Positions 1-11,330 are shown, counted from the stretch's first letter. The stretch: DNA of 64,000 bases from Euphorbia lathyris (GCF_963576675.1 NC_088915.1:3353001-3417000), one strand, 5' to 3'. Made by a program: numbers and translations. The notes: generated by a model not told the origin, from the sequence alone.

Positions 1-23
1 TCTTTCATTAATTCCGCACAACA
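1..23 (+). repeat. inverted copia LTR terminus
   Basis: These 23 bases are the exact reverse complement of 684-706, the outer end of the copia LTR on the right of this gag fragment. The match continues 5 bases (AACTG) into primer-side sequence. So an LTR in the opposite orientation ends here and continues off the left edge. The gag fragment between the two LTRs is therefore flanked by inverted, not direct, LTRs. The cause could be autointegration or a later inversion; the window edge prevents a decision. Confidence 0.75.
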
Positions 24-26
24 AAC

Positions 27-628
27 TGCCTCTGGCAAAGAGTCTAGAGGCCTGATTATCTGCACCTGTATTGCTCGCCTTATGGCGCAACTCCCTGCTA
101 TGAAGAGATGACCTAACTTCTTCCAAAGTCATAGAATCTTTACCAACAATAAATGATTGAACAAAATTCTCATATGAAAGCGGTAAAGACACCAACAGAA
201 TCAAAGCAGCATCTTCATCTTCAATTTTCACATCAATATTACGTAATTCTAATAATAATGTGTTCAATTGATCTAAATGATCCCTGAGTTGCGTACCTTC
301 CTGCATTCGCAGGCCAAACAGACGTTGTTTCAGAAGAAGTTTGTTCGTTAGAGATTTCGTCATGTATAAGCTCTCTAACTTCATCCACAGACCGGCAGCA
401 GTCTCTTCGCCTGAGACCTCAGTGATGACGTCATCTGCGAGGCACAACATAATTGTTGAATGTGCCTTTTCTTCCAGAATCGTCATCTCAACAGTGACTT
501 CTGTCCGTTGCCTTCTTCAACGGCGTCCACAGACCTTGTTGTTTTAACAAAGCCAGCATCTTGATCTGCCATAGACTGAAACTATTTCTCCCAGTAAACT
601 TTTCGATTTTCACGTTCATCGCAGACAT
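27..628 (-). pseudogene. gag: Ty1/copia gag (UBN2-type) fragment
   Basis: Reading from 628 down, the protein begins MSAMNVKIEKF and contains NSFSLWQIKMLALL and a later SLYMTKSLTNKLLLKQ-type helix, the standard N-terminal half of copia gag (DUF4219/UBN2). Gag would form the virus-like particle of the retrotransposon. A 1-base insertion near 500, relative to the copy at 58,207-58,528, shifts the frame after KKAT. The gag is then cut off at 27 by the inverted LTR, with no protease, integrase or RT. The start is the Met after the primer-site leader. It is a dead fragment on the minus strand. Confidence 0.85.
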
Positions 629-670
629 CTTTCTCTCCAGAAAACAAAACCCCGGCCGGAAACCGAAAGC

Positions 671-683
671 TCTGATACCAGTT
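671..683 (-). promoter_or_regulatory. primer-binding site (tRNA-iMet)
   Basis: On the minus strand TGGTATCAGA lies 3 bases inside the LTR boundary at 684. It is the usual plant LTR-retrotransposon primer site for initiator methionine tRNA and fixes the element's orientation as minus. The duplicate at 58,534-58,543 keeps the core, but a 33 bp deletion has removed the leader beside it. Confidence 0.85.
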
Positions 684-1070
684 TGTTGTGCGGAATTAAT
701 GAAAGATAAATAAACAATCAATCGAAAAACACAGATTTACGTGGTTCACCAACGTTGTGTTGGCTATTCCACGGGCAGAAGGAGAATAGTATTATTAGGA
801 GGCGAAAATCAGATTACAATGATTAGGTTACATAATGGGGTATTTATAATACCTAATCTAACCTAATCCCACTAGGAACCCATGATCCTAATCCCACTAG
901 GAACCCATGATCCCAATCCCAATCCAACTAGGAACTCATGATCCCAATCCAAATAGGAACTCATGATCCTAATCCAACTAGGAATCCGAAACCCAAATCC
1001 TACGCCGAATAGGAAACGGGATATACTAATTCAAGGCATTACGATAATACGTAAATATCGCATTTGGACA
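684..1070 (-). repeat. copia LTR, copy 1
   Basis: This 387 bp LTR begins TGTTGTGC and ends TTTGGACA in plus-strand reading, giving TGT...ACA termini, and abuts the primer-binding site at 683. It is repeated at 58,546-58,933 with few differences. Inside it, 865-990 holds about five diverged ~25 bp tandem units around GGAACCCATGATCC. Confidence 0.85.
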
Positions 1071-1823
1071 AACCAGGGCCTAGGGTATGGAGGAGCCCAA
1101 AAATAATATTTTTAGAAAAAAAAATACAAAAATGAAATCTTAAAAGATAAAACAGTTAAGGAAATAATCCTAGGTTTAAATAATTTGCAACACATATCTA
1201 GGCACAATGGAGGGAAGGGTCCAAATATAATGTTTTATAAAAAATACTGAAATTAAAATCTCAAAATGATAAATACATGTCATAGTCCTAAATAGTTAGA
1301 ACACATAAATTTATTACTATAATAATTTTTCACATGTTGATGCAAATGATTCTTTTTTAGAAATGAAAGTTTTGCAAATCTTTGGCCAAAATTATTGCTG
1401 CCAGCATTTGAAATTCTTGAGTTTGTCAAAATAGCAGATTATTACCCAAATGTTTCGATTGCGCTTCGAATCCACTTAACTATATATCTTCTAAAAGAAA
1501 TTTTTTAGAGTTAAAATTATTGAAAAACTATTTGAGATCATCATCGCAAAAAAAGATTAAATAGTTTAATAATTTTATCTATTGAGAAAAATATATTAGA
1601 GAATGTTGGTGTATGCTTATTTTTAGTGATTCTGCATTTATAAATGCTCGTAGATAATATTTTGTATGAGCAACTAAGTTTTTAATATGAAATAAAATAT
1701 TTTTTTATTTCAAACTTTATTAGATCCCTTGTTAAAAGTAATAAAAAGGTGTCATTTATAAGTAATTTTTCTTTTTACATAATTGATTTTTTTACTTGTA
1801 CTTATTTACTAGGCCCTGGTTTG
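1069..1823. mobile_element. TIR-bounded DNA element, copy 1
   Basis: A perfect 15 bp inverted repeat (CAAACCAGGGCCTAG at 1069-1083, its complement at 1809-1823) bounds 755 bp of AT-rich DNA without a credible ORF. CAGGGCC-type ends resemble some hAT termini, but no clean 8 bp target duplication is visible, so the family is open. The left repeat overlaps the LTR end by 2 bases. The copy at 58,932-59,684 has matching point changes in its repeats. Confidence 0.6.
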
Positions 1824-1857
1824 AAGCTTCGCCCCTACGCCTCCAAAATCTCAGGAT

Positions 1858-2160
1858 CCGTCTTGGTTAACAGTATTTTATTATATGGTAGACAACAACT
1901 TCATACCAGATGGTAGAATTTAAGCAAATACTGTAAGGTATTTTATTACATAGTTTCTCATATTTTGAATTTGCCCCCAAATTCCATTCTTAGCCAACTA
2001 AGAGTAGTTTAAGATTCCCTCTAACTTCGTCGCCAGATTGAAGAAAATTAGGGATAGGATATGTTTTTTTTTCCTGCCACTTGCTCCACTCTTTCTTAAC
2101 TCTAGTAGCTCAACAGGTGGGACTCAATCAAACTATTCTTCTAGAAACAATGGGATACAT
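1858..2160 (+). repeat. 3' segment of promoter-bearing repeat unit
   Basis: This sequence is the reverse complement, with divergence, of 16,200-16,420, 22,260-22,500 and 24,960-25,190 (key strings AAGAGTAGTTTAA and TTCTTCTAGAAACAATGGGA). In the other copies it runs straight into the segment found here at 3,513. The LINE fragment at 2,161-3,512 interrupts it in this copy. Confidence 0.75.
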
Positions 2161-3512
2161 AACTTTTTTTGAATGAAGGTTGGAACAAGGACAGAAAAAG
2201 AAGCCAGACATCCCAGCCAGGCTGGCACCCCTAGCCGCTTAAACTGCCCAGCCCATTATATTAAAAAATCCAAAAGAGTACAAAGAAAGGATAAAACAGA
2301 ACAGATATTGTAGGAAACAAATGAGGGTTACAGAAAAACCGAATTGAAATTAAGAACGGAAATCGTAAATCGAATTGTGCCGTGGCGGAGGCCACTGCCT
2401 TGAAAGCGATTTCGGCAGACCGAGGTGCAATCTGTAACTCCAATCGCTCCCCAAGGTTAACACAGAAACCTTCGAGTTTTTTTCCAAAGCTGGAAACTGG
2501 TTGGCGGGCGAGCGGCGGGCGAACGAGCGAGCGCGCGTGTGGTATATTTGCTAAAAACCACTTAACACAATTTAAAGGCTTCTAAAGCCCAACTCTATAT
2601 ATACCCACTCAAAGGGTTATAAGTTTCCCATGTGGGATTGTAAAAGTGCTCTTGAGAGCAAAGTGGTTAAAGACAAATATACCCCACACTTTCAAACCCA
2701 TTTTTATTCAACACACCAAAGTTTCAAAGCCATTTTTCTAACAGATATGTCCAACGTTACATAGATCGTCAAAAATAAAAGATTGACAAAATTCAGGGGC
2801 AGAGTGCCACCAGGTTAATCACGGGGATGAAGCTCCAAAGCGTGCCAAAGAGTCAGCCGGGCGGTTTCCTTCCCTGTAAATGTGTAATTATTACCTCCAT
2901 ATTAGCGCAGTAGTGTAAAAATCTCGTCCAAGCTTGTCGGATCAGCCACGGGACCTTCGAAGAATGCTGTTTTAACATGCTTACCACAAAAGAGGAGTCT
3001 GATTCTATCCATAGTTGGTGCCACCCTTTTTCCCATGCAATTTCAATTGCGAAAATGACAGCCCCGAGCTCAGCAATATGCACAAAGGATTCACCAATGG
3101 GGAAGGCGAAACAGCCCTTTGGGAACCCTCTATGGTGTCGAAAAATGCCTCCTGAACCTGCCAAACCTGGTGAGCCTGATGCGGATCCATCTGTGTTGGC
3201 TTTGGTCCATCCCGCCGGCGGGGGACCCAGCGAACGATAATTATGTTCGGGGCAGGCCGCTGTCGAATGGTTCCGGGGTCAGCAAAATGTCTAGTCTCAC
3301 GAACCGAGAGCCATAGCCGGGGTTTAGTAATTTGGATTGATATCGTTAAAAATAGCATGGTTCTGAGTTTTCCGGATCAGCCAAGGGCAAGTGATGATTG
3401 CCACTCTCCAAAGGTTCATCAAATGTCTAGGAATCCTTCGATGTTGCAAATCATTGAAGAAGTCGGCGAATGGGCCAGCAGGTGTTATCGTGGAATTGAA
3501 GAATTCTCGAGC
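2161..3512 (-). mobile_element. 5'-truncated L1-type LINE, copy 1
   Basis: The minus strand carries the end of an L1-type LINE ORF2: an N-terminal stretch with CPWLIRKTQNHAIFNDI, then RNase H, then a 3' tail ending in a short A tract at 2161-2170 (T tract on plus). It sits inside a repeat-unit sequence that is continuous in other copies. No clear target duplication was found. The RT domain is absent, so this is a 5'-truncated insertion. A small MITE (2537-2689) lies inside its 3' region. Confidence 0.8.
2537..2689. mobile_element. small TIR MITE in the LINE tail
   Basis: About 153 bp with imperfect ends GTGTGGTATATTTG and CAAATATACCCCACAC, found again at 13,606-13,754 (in an unrelated repeat unit) and 60,309-60,460 (the duplicate). 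The different neighbours at 13.6 kb show that it is mobile. No ORF. The family is not recognised. Confidence 0.65.
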
Positions 3513-3520
3513 ACCAAACA
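2853..3520 (-). pseudogene. LINE ORF2 C-terminus with RNase H
   Basis: RNase H would remove the RNA strand during LINE reverse transcription. The catalytic acidic positions are recognisable: D in NTDGSA, E in AELGAVIFAIEIA and D in IESDSSFVV. The frame breaks near 3,215: upstream IIIVRWVP continues in a different frame from GWTKANTDGS. Other breaks lie near 3,330. The homologous segment at 60,814-61,291 has the same frameshift, so inactivation preceded duplication. Confidence 0.8.
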
Positions 3521-4210
3521 AATCTTATTTCTGGATTTTGTTTCACACAAATCAATCTACTTAATCTTATAATTAATAAATTTTAATAACTTTTTTAATT
3601 GTAATATCCTTTCAAAAACCGACCACACACATAGTATGCTTATCATGTGATTTTAATTTGTTTAATCCATTAATTTTCTCAATTAAGTACTTATAAAGCT
3701 AATTCCTTCTAAAGTTATTGAAAAAAATAATAATTTTGTCCTTATCTTATAAAACAGCTTAATTTTGTACATTCATAAACTTTTTTGTGAATTTTATTTT
3801 GATAATAGAAAATTTAATTTAATTTTATCATTTTCAAAATAATTTCGAATAAAAAGTTTCCACGGAATTTATTAGAAAATGATAAAATTGAACCAATATT
3901 TTAGGGCGATGATTAAAATTAAGCCTTTTTGTAAAATGAGATGGAAATTCCCAATAACCTCAAGATTAAAATTGAGGTTTTCCTAAAAATAATTTTGACC
4001 CATAGTAAAATTATATATGACTCGACAACACCACACGTAATCGATACCATCCTGATTAGGTTAATACGAGATTGAAATGAAATTTTTTGTGTTGGATTAC
4101 GGTTTAATAATTTTGACACTACTTCGAAATTGACACGGCACGATCCCTATAGAAACTCAATAATTGCAACATGTAATATTTATTTTGTAATTTTGTATAT
4201 TTTTTTTATT

Positions 4211-4743
4211 GGGATAAGCGTCAAATTTAACCATAACGCTTCAGTCAAGGTGCATATTTAGCTCCTAACATATGAAGTGATGCAAATAAAACCCTAATTT
4301 TTCCAAGCAAGACCAAGTTTAGCCAAGCTCTGTCGAAAATGCAAAAAAACTGGTTACTGTTATTTAATAATCACATCGTATCTTCCAAACAAGTTTGTCG
4401 TTAGATTGAAGCAGTTATATATATTTTTTATTTTTCTTATAACTATATTAATAACACTCTAAATATTTAAGAGAATTTGATAAAAAAAATTGTGATTAAT
4501 TTATATGTAGCAGATTTAGTTTTTAGCATTTTAGCAGAATTTTTATAGTTTTGTTACTAATAAATTAATAAACTAAAGTGATAGTAAAATACTAATAAAA
4601 CATGTTTTTTCTAATTTTCGGTAACGTATGACTCAAATTGATCTTACTATCAGAGTTAAATTTGCATAATTTCATACGTTAAGGTTAAATCGCAATAGAA
4701 TTAAGAACGTTAGGGTTAAATTTAAGACTAATATTTGGCCCAA
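4211..4743. mobile_element. foldback MITE inside U1
   Basis: About 533 bp starting GGGATAAGCGTCAAATTTAACC and ending in a diverged complement before position 4744. The arms pair across the middle (GATGCAAATAAAACCC-type against GGTTAAATTTGCATAA-type blocks). Related elements occur in every unit (14,965-15,499; 21,046-21,588; 43,411-43,951; 48,120-48,660; 61,850-62,380) and as a remnant at 51,608-52,075. It carries no ORF. The GGGATAAGG end resembles the MULE at 52,866-53,685. Confidence 0.6.
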
Positions 4744-4981
4744 ACTGTTACAGTGAGAGACACCATGTGTCACATGTCAAAAAAAAAATAACTTATTGGT
4801 AAATACTTGTGAACTTTTAAAAATTTAGAGAACAATTGAAATTTTGAGGTTATTGAAATTAATTATATAAAGATAGAATTGGACAAAAATATGAGGCTAT
4901 TAAAGATAATTAGACAAAAATAGAAGGTTTAATTTAGAACTTTAAAACTTTAGTGGGTAGGTGAAGTTTGAGAGGAAGGGA

Positions 4982-4998
4982 TGACATCACCTATATAA
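4982..4998 (+). promoter_or_regulatory. TATA box with TGACATCA element
   Basis: TGACATCA (4982-4989) lies 2 bases upstream of TATATAA (4992-4998), followed by a C/T-rich leader. The pair recurs at 62,621-62,637 (+) and, on the minus strand, at 14,693-14,709, 20,772-20,788 (mutated to TGAGGTCA), 24,080-24,096, 43,138-43,154 and 47,846-47,862. TGATGTCA-type motifs are bZIP-like sites in plants. Function here is inferred from position and conservation only. Confidence 0.5.
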
Positions 4999-6739
4999 CT
5001 GGACTTGCACCTTTACTCTTCTCAATCGCGGAATAACAATTACTGTTACCCAATGTTCATAGATATCTCCTGTGTGAGATCTGAATAGTAGATAGCCCAT
5101 ATATCAATCATGGATACAGTTAGGATTAGGGTTTATCTTCTCCAGAAAGTGGCATAATCAATTCTATAGAAATCAATACTTAGGATTAGGGTTTATCTTC
5201 TCTAGAAAGTTAGCATTCATCAATGCTTTTAGGATCTGATCTCTAACTGCTCTGTCATCGAGTAAATTTCCAAAGAGAATCAAGCTTAATTCTATAAAAA
5301 CCCTTCCTCAAGAAAGAAGGGAGGAGCATCAAGTGATGGTCAGTATTTTGATCCTATCTTAATAAATTTTTTTTGCAGGAAACTATTAACAAATCAAATT
5401 ACTGCTTCATTGTAAATCTTTGCACTTTTTCTTTGTTGGGTTTCATGTTTTAATAGCAATTCTGAAGATATAATGAGTTTTTCAACTACTCTAGCTTATT
5501 ATATGTGTTTACAAATGATCTATCATTATTAATTTTTCTTTAATTACTTGTTTTCTATAGTGGTTTTTAAAAAATGATTATGCCAAAAGGTGAGAATTTT
5601 AGGATTGTAATTGTGATTTCAATAGATTTATTGTCAAATTTGTTTGTTTGTGAGTGCCTTACATAAGTTGTCTCATGTGTTCTATAAGTTTGTTTTAAAC
5701 TTGATATGCTCATTTTTGTTATCAGATGTTGCTCTCTAGTGTGTTTGTTTATATAACCTATCTAATGTGTGAGGATGATATGATTACTTGAAATTGAAAC
5801 CGCAAGTTTGTTTCTGCTTCTTGTGTTATGATAAGTTTTTTTATACAAATCAAGATTGTTTGTTATTTGCTATGATGAAACTATGCTGCTAATGCTTGAT
5901 CTGAATATTATGTAAATTTCAGCAGACAATTATTTTTGCTATAATTTCCTGCATTTTCAACTAGTTGAGATTGCGGCTTTGGGAGTAACTATTTTTAGCT
6001 TAATTTGCAATGGAGAAAATTGCAGAGTCCAAATCTGTGTTTGTTCATTTAGTAAAGCATTAGCTATTGTTCATTTTAGTTTGACAATGCTAGATGTTTC
6101 TCTCAAAATACTAATTTGTTGTTTGTAACAAATGATCAGGAAATTGTTGGTGCCTGATTTTCTCAATTGGTATTATTGTTTTGCTTCAATTCAGTTGCCT
6201 ACTTTTAGGCGGATTGATTCAACCGATGTACTTTTTTAAGCTTCTTCTGTATTATGGTTTGGTACTTTCGGGTAATCATTCATTGCATTTGTAATGACTA
6301 TATTATCAGCTTTTTTAATTGTTTGATCAACACCGAATGAATTTAATTCCATTGAAGATCTTAATCTATTTCCATTGTTTCCAAGTAAAGAGATGGAATT
6401 TAGAGATTAGTATTTTTGAGGAATATATATGTGCTATGTTGCACGGAAACCGAATGCGGAAAATCTACGGAAGAAGAGTTCAACGGAGTATATAAAAATG
6501 TAACTTGCTAGAAAAGAAAAATGTCTCCGTTTGTACCGGAAATGGAAGGATGATTTGAGCCATATTAGGAATTCAATTCTTACATTGACTGGCTTTTTAG
6601 ATACTTAATTAATTCCGATTAAGGAAAACTTATACACAATAATTAGTGATTCATCGAAGAAAGAGAAAGGAATTCTTGTTAGAATTTTTTAGATAATATT
6701 TTGGGTGTAGAAAGTGAAAGACACGCCAAATATATAAAT

Positions 6740-7316
6740 AATTATGAACTTTTGAAAGTTCATGAGATTTTTGAGATTATTAAATATAATTGAACAATAA
6801 TATGGATTATTGAATGTAATTGTATAAGATTATAAGGTTATTTAATGTAATTAGATTAGAATAGAGGGTAATTAGGTTGTTTTATGTATGATGCCTATTA
6901 TTTGATATGAATTCAATATCCCATACAAATGGCCTGACCTACATAAATGCATGTTGTAAATGTGGTTGTGCATTAGACATTGATATCTCCAATCTTATGT
7001 GCTGTGGATTAGGGTTTACGTTCCACAAAAAGCGGCTCAACAGATCTGGCAGGCAACAAATAAAATCAAATCGAAATCAACATCAAAGAGGTAAAAAGAA
7101 TCATTATTTTATAGATAGCTAGGGTTGTTAAGAACGGAAAAGATTCACAAAAATCTGAAAAACCTTAACTATGTGCAGGAAAAACAATGGTGAAGAAACA
7201 TGAGAACAGCAAAGATCTTTCAGGCTTTCTCAAGAACAAAAAAAAGGATATTTTATCAGTGATTGCTGAATGTTGCCGGCGAAAACAATCTCTTCTAACA
7301 GCGAGGATGATATGAG
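6740..7316 (+). pseudogene. decayed 5' end of the Plus-3 gene family
   Basis: 6,760-7,100 resembles the 5' ends at 53,700-54,000 (+) and 12,770-13,110 (-): an ATGGCCTG block, a decayed TATA (CTACATAAATGC), GATTAGGGTTTAC and AAGCGGCTCAACAGATCT. A 42-codon ORF at 7187-7315 (MVKKHENSKDLSGFLKNKKK...) is followed by CAAGTAAGTTT, a plausible splice donor. The ORF matches nothing I recognise. This is a truncated copy of the family's start, without its downstream exons. Confidence 0.45.
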
Positions 7317-7721
7317 ACTGCAAGTAAGTTTATGTTTAAATTACTAATTTCTTCTTTAAATATGCATTATTTAAAGAAAATCATTCTAGAGATCTTGTGT
7401 TGTTTAGATGCATTTTTGGTTGATTGATCCTACAAAACCATGGTGCTGTACCTAAAAATTAATATTGATCAATTTGTTTAGAGAAGCAGCAGCAACAGAG
7501 TACTTAATATCTAGAACACTCTTGGGTATTGTTATGAACCCCATCCCCCTCTAGGATATTTTGCTCAATGCCATTGCAGATGAGGCTGTTTTATGTCTGA
7601 AAAGTCTTGATGCAAACACATTACCTTTAGAAATGTCAGCATAAATCTCTCTCACTGCAAGGATAGTGGAGAAAGAAGTTTCTTTACAAATGTTCCGCCA
7701 TAAAAAGTTTTCACTGACATA
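7317..7721. other. no recognised feature
   Basis: About 400 bp of AT-rich DNA between two gene fragments. It could be intron sequence, given the splice-donor-like string at its left edge. No inverted repeat, RNA gene or ORF is visible. Confidence 0.4.
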
Positions 7722-8070
7722 TTGCGACATGTTCTAGGATCGTCAAGCTCAAGCGAAGCGCTAGTAATTCCCAGTTTTCCTCATCGAGTGTTCGGGAGTA
7801 TGAGCATTGTCCCAAGAGCTGTGGATTTTGACTTGGGTGCACGTGAATTATGGGACTGGGATCCTTGCAAAAACGTCTCTGAAGATGACCAGACTATGTT
7901 CTTGGCGTTTTCAAGAGGTTTTCCAGTGACGAAGGAAGTTACAACTCTTTTCACTGAGTTAATTGGTGTGGGTGTTGTTGATGTTAAGATGCAAAAAAAA
8001 AATGCCAGAAAATGAACAACCATTGTTTGGAAAAATGATCCTGGATAGATTTCTCTGTCCTATTGGGCGA
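7722..8070 (+). pseudogene. plant gene fragment, possible RRM-like protein
   Basis: The frame 7722-8015 encodes ...VPRAVDFDLGARELWDWDP, then SEDDQTMFLAFSRGFPVTKE and TLFTELIGVGVVDVKMQ. This resembles a family of plant proteins with an RRM-like fold in which a FSRG(Y/F)PV strand leads into a helix and a CVxxxxMQ strand. A frameshift in an A run near 7,990 moves the continuation (NEQPLFGKMIL) to another frame. The expected remainder of the domain is not recognisable. The call is from remembered family patterns; the sequence directly shows only a gene-like fragment that has lost its frame. Confidence 0.45.
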
Positions 8071-8289
8071 AAGAACACCTCCATGAGTAATTTTTACATC
8101 AGCAGCAGAAACAGAGTAATTCAAAGCAGTAGTAGCAACAGCTAGATGAAGGGACTGCACTGCATTGGAAAAAGAGGCAGAATCAAATGGAAGGTAAAGA
8201 GAAAAAACACCAAATACAATGGATTCACTATATTGGGAATGTAAGATGTGCAAATGTTGATGAGGTTGCCAAAATAATAAAGACACTTA

Positions 8290-9840
8290 GAATGAACAAA
8301 GGTATAAATATTCCAAGTAGTTGAGATTACATGCTTTGGTTGTACTTCAGTTTAGAGTTAATGTATCAATATTGCCCACTTTTTAATCATCTTGTCTAAT
8401 CCATGGCTATCTCTGAATTTGAAGGTTGTTTCTATTTATTCAGTTCTTAGGACAACGTAATATGCTAGTGTTTGAAGAATCATTACAGTGTTTTCAGAAT
8501 TTCCATTAAAACATAAAACCCAACAAAGCAAAATTGCAAAGATTTACCATAAGGCTAACTGGATTGGTTAAGAAAAATAGGTGCCTACAAAAAAATTTAA
8601 GACAAAATCAAAATCCATGTGGGTTTGTTAGCAACAAAAAAAAACAAAAACACATAAATAAATTTTATGAATGAAGAAAAAAAATATGATGTTAAAAAAT
8701 TTATAATAATATTTAATATTGGTTTAAAGGTATTATATTAAAAAATAATTATAATTTGAAAAAATTAATAATACATTTTTTCAAGTATATTAATTTCGGT
8801 GTATATGTAGTTCCAAAAATTCTTTAAAATTAATTAGATTAAATTTGAAACTAAAAGATAAATTTTTTTATGTATATAACTAGAGGCAATTTTAGACTTT
8901 CATTTACAAAAACAAATGTAAAGATTAAAGAATTGATAGAGCGGCCGCCTAGGTGCGCCAAAAAATAGGTGCATATATATAATAATTTTTTCATATATGA
9001 ATAATATTTTATTGATTAGTTGTATTATCTGTTAAAAATAAATAAAAATTAACATCGAATATAAATTTTAATTAGCAATTTTACATCTAAAAGGGTCATG
9101 GCAAATTTTAGATAATAATATTGTTATATTTTATGATTATTTTTTTTTCCCCAAATTTTAAAGTTACACGGTATTTTTCATTTTTTTAGGAAAAGGTTTA
9201 TATCATTGCATTAGATGATATTTGGAAGATTTTAAGTGATTGACAAATACTAGTTAATTCAGTTTTTTCTAATTTTCAATAAGGTAGAGCTAAAATTGAT
9301 CTTACTTGGAAATGCTATATGTGCATTTTTCTTAAAATGTTTGGGTTAAAGTTATAATAATATAAACATATAATCTTGTAACTCAACTTTCTCATTTATA
9401 CAACAAAAAATTATACTAATGTTTTTAGTTACTTCTCTAACAATAATAGAGGGCATTGGATAAAATTAGATATGAATGTGGGTCATTAGGAACTTTTAAA
9501 AATTGAGGCAAAGGGCAACAAATAAAGAGGCAACAAATGTGGGAGCAGTTAAGGTTTTGAGCCAAATAAAGAGGCAACAAATGTATTAGGCTGAAACAAT
9601 GTGTATGCACAAATGTAAAGTCACCTTTTTTATGTTCATATTATCAAATGCCATGCGACCATAGGAATAATACATTAGATTCCATTAGAATACTATACTT
9701 GAAGGAGAACAGTACTAAGCTGATTAAACTCTTGGTAAGTTTGGTTCAGTTATTTTTACAATGTTGCGGGTAGCTAATATATTGGATTGCTTTTGTACTA
9801 ATAGGGTAAATAAGTATACAGTTATACAAACAGTGCTCCA
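8290..9840. other. AT-rich intergenic DNA, decayed repeats
   Basis: No supported gene. 9,180-9,360 contains a decayed part of the foldback MITE family (TTTTTTCTAATTTTCAATAAGG, GATCTTACTTGGAAA). An isolated GC-rich GCGGCCGCCTAGG stands at 8,942. The rest is low-complexity A/T sequence. Confidence 0.5.
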
Positions 9841-9857
9841 TGTACAGTTAAACATAT

Positions 9858-10056
9858 GATGGTTCTTCCTAGTAAAAAATATATTGGTACCGTTATGCAA
9901 ACAGATAGTGTTCCCTTCAGTGAATCTTCACATATGCCCTTAAAAGAATGCAATTTCTAAAATCAAACATCTATAAATTCAGTGTTCCCTTCAGTGAATC
10001 TTCATATATGCCCTTAAAAGAATGCAATTTCAGAAATGCTCATCTATAAATTCACT
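9858..10056 (+). repeat. 74 bp tandem duplication in a gene-block relic
   Basis: The 74 bp from TGTTCCCTTCAG at 9,909 is repeated at 9,983-10,056 with few changes. The segment before it encodes MMVLPSKKYIGTVMQTDSVP before frames fail. The same peptide (KKYVGTVMQTDRVPFSESSY) is on the minus strand at 56,188-56,376, so this is one end of the inverted gene-block duplication. The protein is not recognised. Confidence 0.6.
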
Positions 10057-10326
10057 CTCTTTACTTGGAAACATTGGAAATACATTAAGATGTCAAATGG
10101 AATTAAATTGACTATCTTTATCAGTGATGGATCAAAGAATTTAAATTAAAAACATCTCATATAGTTACAAATCAAGTTACCTTTCAAGCATCGCATGCAT
10201 AGTTATATCATAGACAAACTAATTATGATAGAAACGTCTAATAACAAAAATTAGCATAGCAACAATGTTTAAAACAAAGTTAAGAAATTTCCAGCAAATT
10301 TCACTTAAAACATAAAGTTGTATCAG

Positions 10327-10811
10327 TTAAATAGATTGTTCAGTAACTTGTTTTTCGGATGGAGTACATTCTGTCATATCTTGTTCTTCAGCTGGAGCAC
10401 ATTGTGACATTGTGTCATCTCTTCTTTAAAAGGCAACTTCTCCGGTTCACTCGTGCTCAAAACAGGACCACCAGACCCTGTATCCATGTAAATTGGTTCT
10501 TCATGCAAAGGGCATTTCTTTCTATACTCGGTGAATTCTTTAGTTGTCTCATTCAAAGCTTTTTCATAGCCATCTAAGAGATTTCTCGTCATGTATAGTT
10601 CGTGTTTGAGCCTAGAAGTCTCCATATGTCTTCTTTGTTGCTCCTCCATCTTCGCCTTGTGCAAATTATGAGCCATGTTATTCTGATGATCGAACTCGCT
10701 AAGAAACATTTGTTGTTGGATACTCGAGTTTTGATAAGCCTGCTCTTTCGCATGATAGGACATCCCAACTTTTTCCAAGACTTGTTGCATTTGGATGTGA
10801 TTATCCCAACG
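10327..10811 (-). pseudogene. coiled-coil protein 3' exon, copy C
   Basis: On the minus strand about 138 codons are open from 10790 to 10374: a long helical region (QQVLEKVGMSYHAKEQAYQN, later MAHNLHKAKMEEQQRRHME), then GYEKALNETTKEFTEYRKKC, then PLHEEPIYMDTGSGGPVLS. The last part resembles conserved plant nuclear coiled-coil proteins, but I cannot name the family securely. A short duplication near 10,410 shifts the frame, and the likely original stop is at 10,327-10,329. It is adjacent to the Plus-3 hairpin arm, so both may be exons of one gene. The copy at 54,995-55,419 has a different lesion. Confidence 0.6.
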
Positions 10812-10946
10812 TCCAGGAAAAACAGTAATATAAAGAAGTGATTATAGTTCAGGTTCGGATGTGAAAACCACTAGTACCAAAGAAAATGACACTTTGTTAA
10901 TGCATATTTATAAATATTAAACAGCCGGCAAATAAAAAAAACTATA

Positions 10947-11100
10947 ACTTGAACAAGCATGTGAGAGTTTTTCTGGAGGTAGTCATAAGGGTCAGATTTG
11001 ACTCTTACGGTACTTCCTACTATCTTTTCTTCAAATGTTTATGAATCCCGGAGAAGCTCCTGAACTAAACTCTTTTTCGAACAGATAAGTTTAATATTAT
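10947..11100 (-). pseudogene. Plus-3-like exon, left hairpin arm
   Basis: The minus strand encodes NIKLICSKKSLVQELL, then [20 protein letters not shown] and LVQVI, ending just before a boundary. It resembles the start of the Plus-3 domain, a nucleic-acid- and elongation-factor-associated fold in plant SWIB/Plus-3/GYF and CCCH-type nuclear proteins. A stop (DS*TF) interrupts it. The better copy at 54,643-54,805 reads through this place. Confidence 0.55.
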
Positions 11101-11330
11101 CAGGAATATGACAGATTGGTAGCAAATTCAATTTTGGCTGTTGTTGGCTGTTTGAAATTAATTGCATTAGTGTTAATGTGTATCTTCTTGCCTTTGTTCT
11201 TTATTTGTTGCTAGTTTTCTGAACAAATAAAGAACAAAGCCAAGGAGATATTCATTAACACTAATGCAATTAATTTCAAATAGCGAACAACAGTCAAAAT
11301 TGAATTTGCTATCAAGCTGTCATTATTCCT

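Larger units (their letters stand above)
3513..6700 (+). repeat. promoter-bearing repeat unit U1 (+)
   Basis: This is the plus-strand member of a repeat family otherwise on the minus strand (13.3-25.3 and 41.7-49.0 kb). In order it holds an AT-rich upstream part with two foldback MITEs, a TATA box at 4992-4998, a leader with repeated TTAGGGTTTATCTTCT strings, an intron-like stretch with a TTTTTTGCAG acceptor ending at 5378, and a long AT-rich body. No ORF of useful length is open. It is duplicated at 61,290-64,000 with small indels. Confidence 0.7.

Noticed and set aside
2261..2443. 60-codon minus ORF with a hydrophobic tail
   Set aside because: It is in the 3' tail of the LINE. In the duplicate at 60.1 kb its first half is replaced by unrelated DNA.
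8942..8954. GCGGCCGCCTAGG, a NotI site overlapping an AvrII-type site, as possible vector contamination
   Set aside because: It is only about 13 bases within continuous AT-rich plant DNA, with no vector sequence on either side. A chance or decayed GC-rich repeat motif is more likely.
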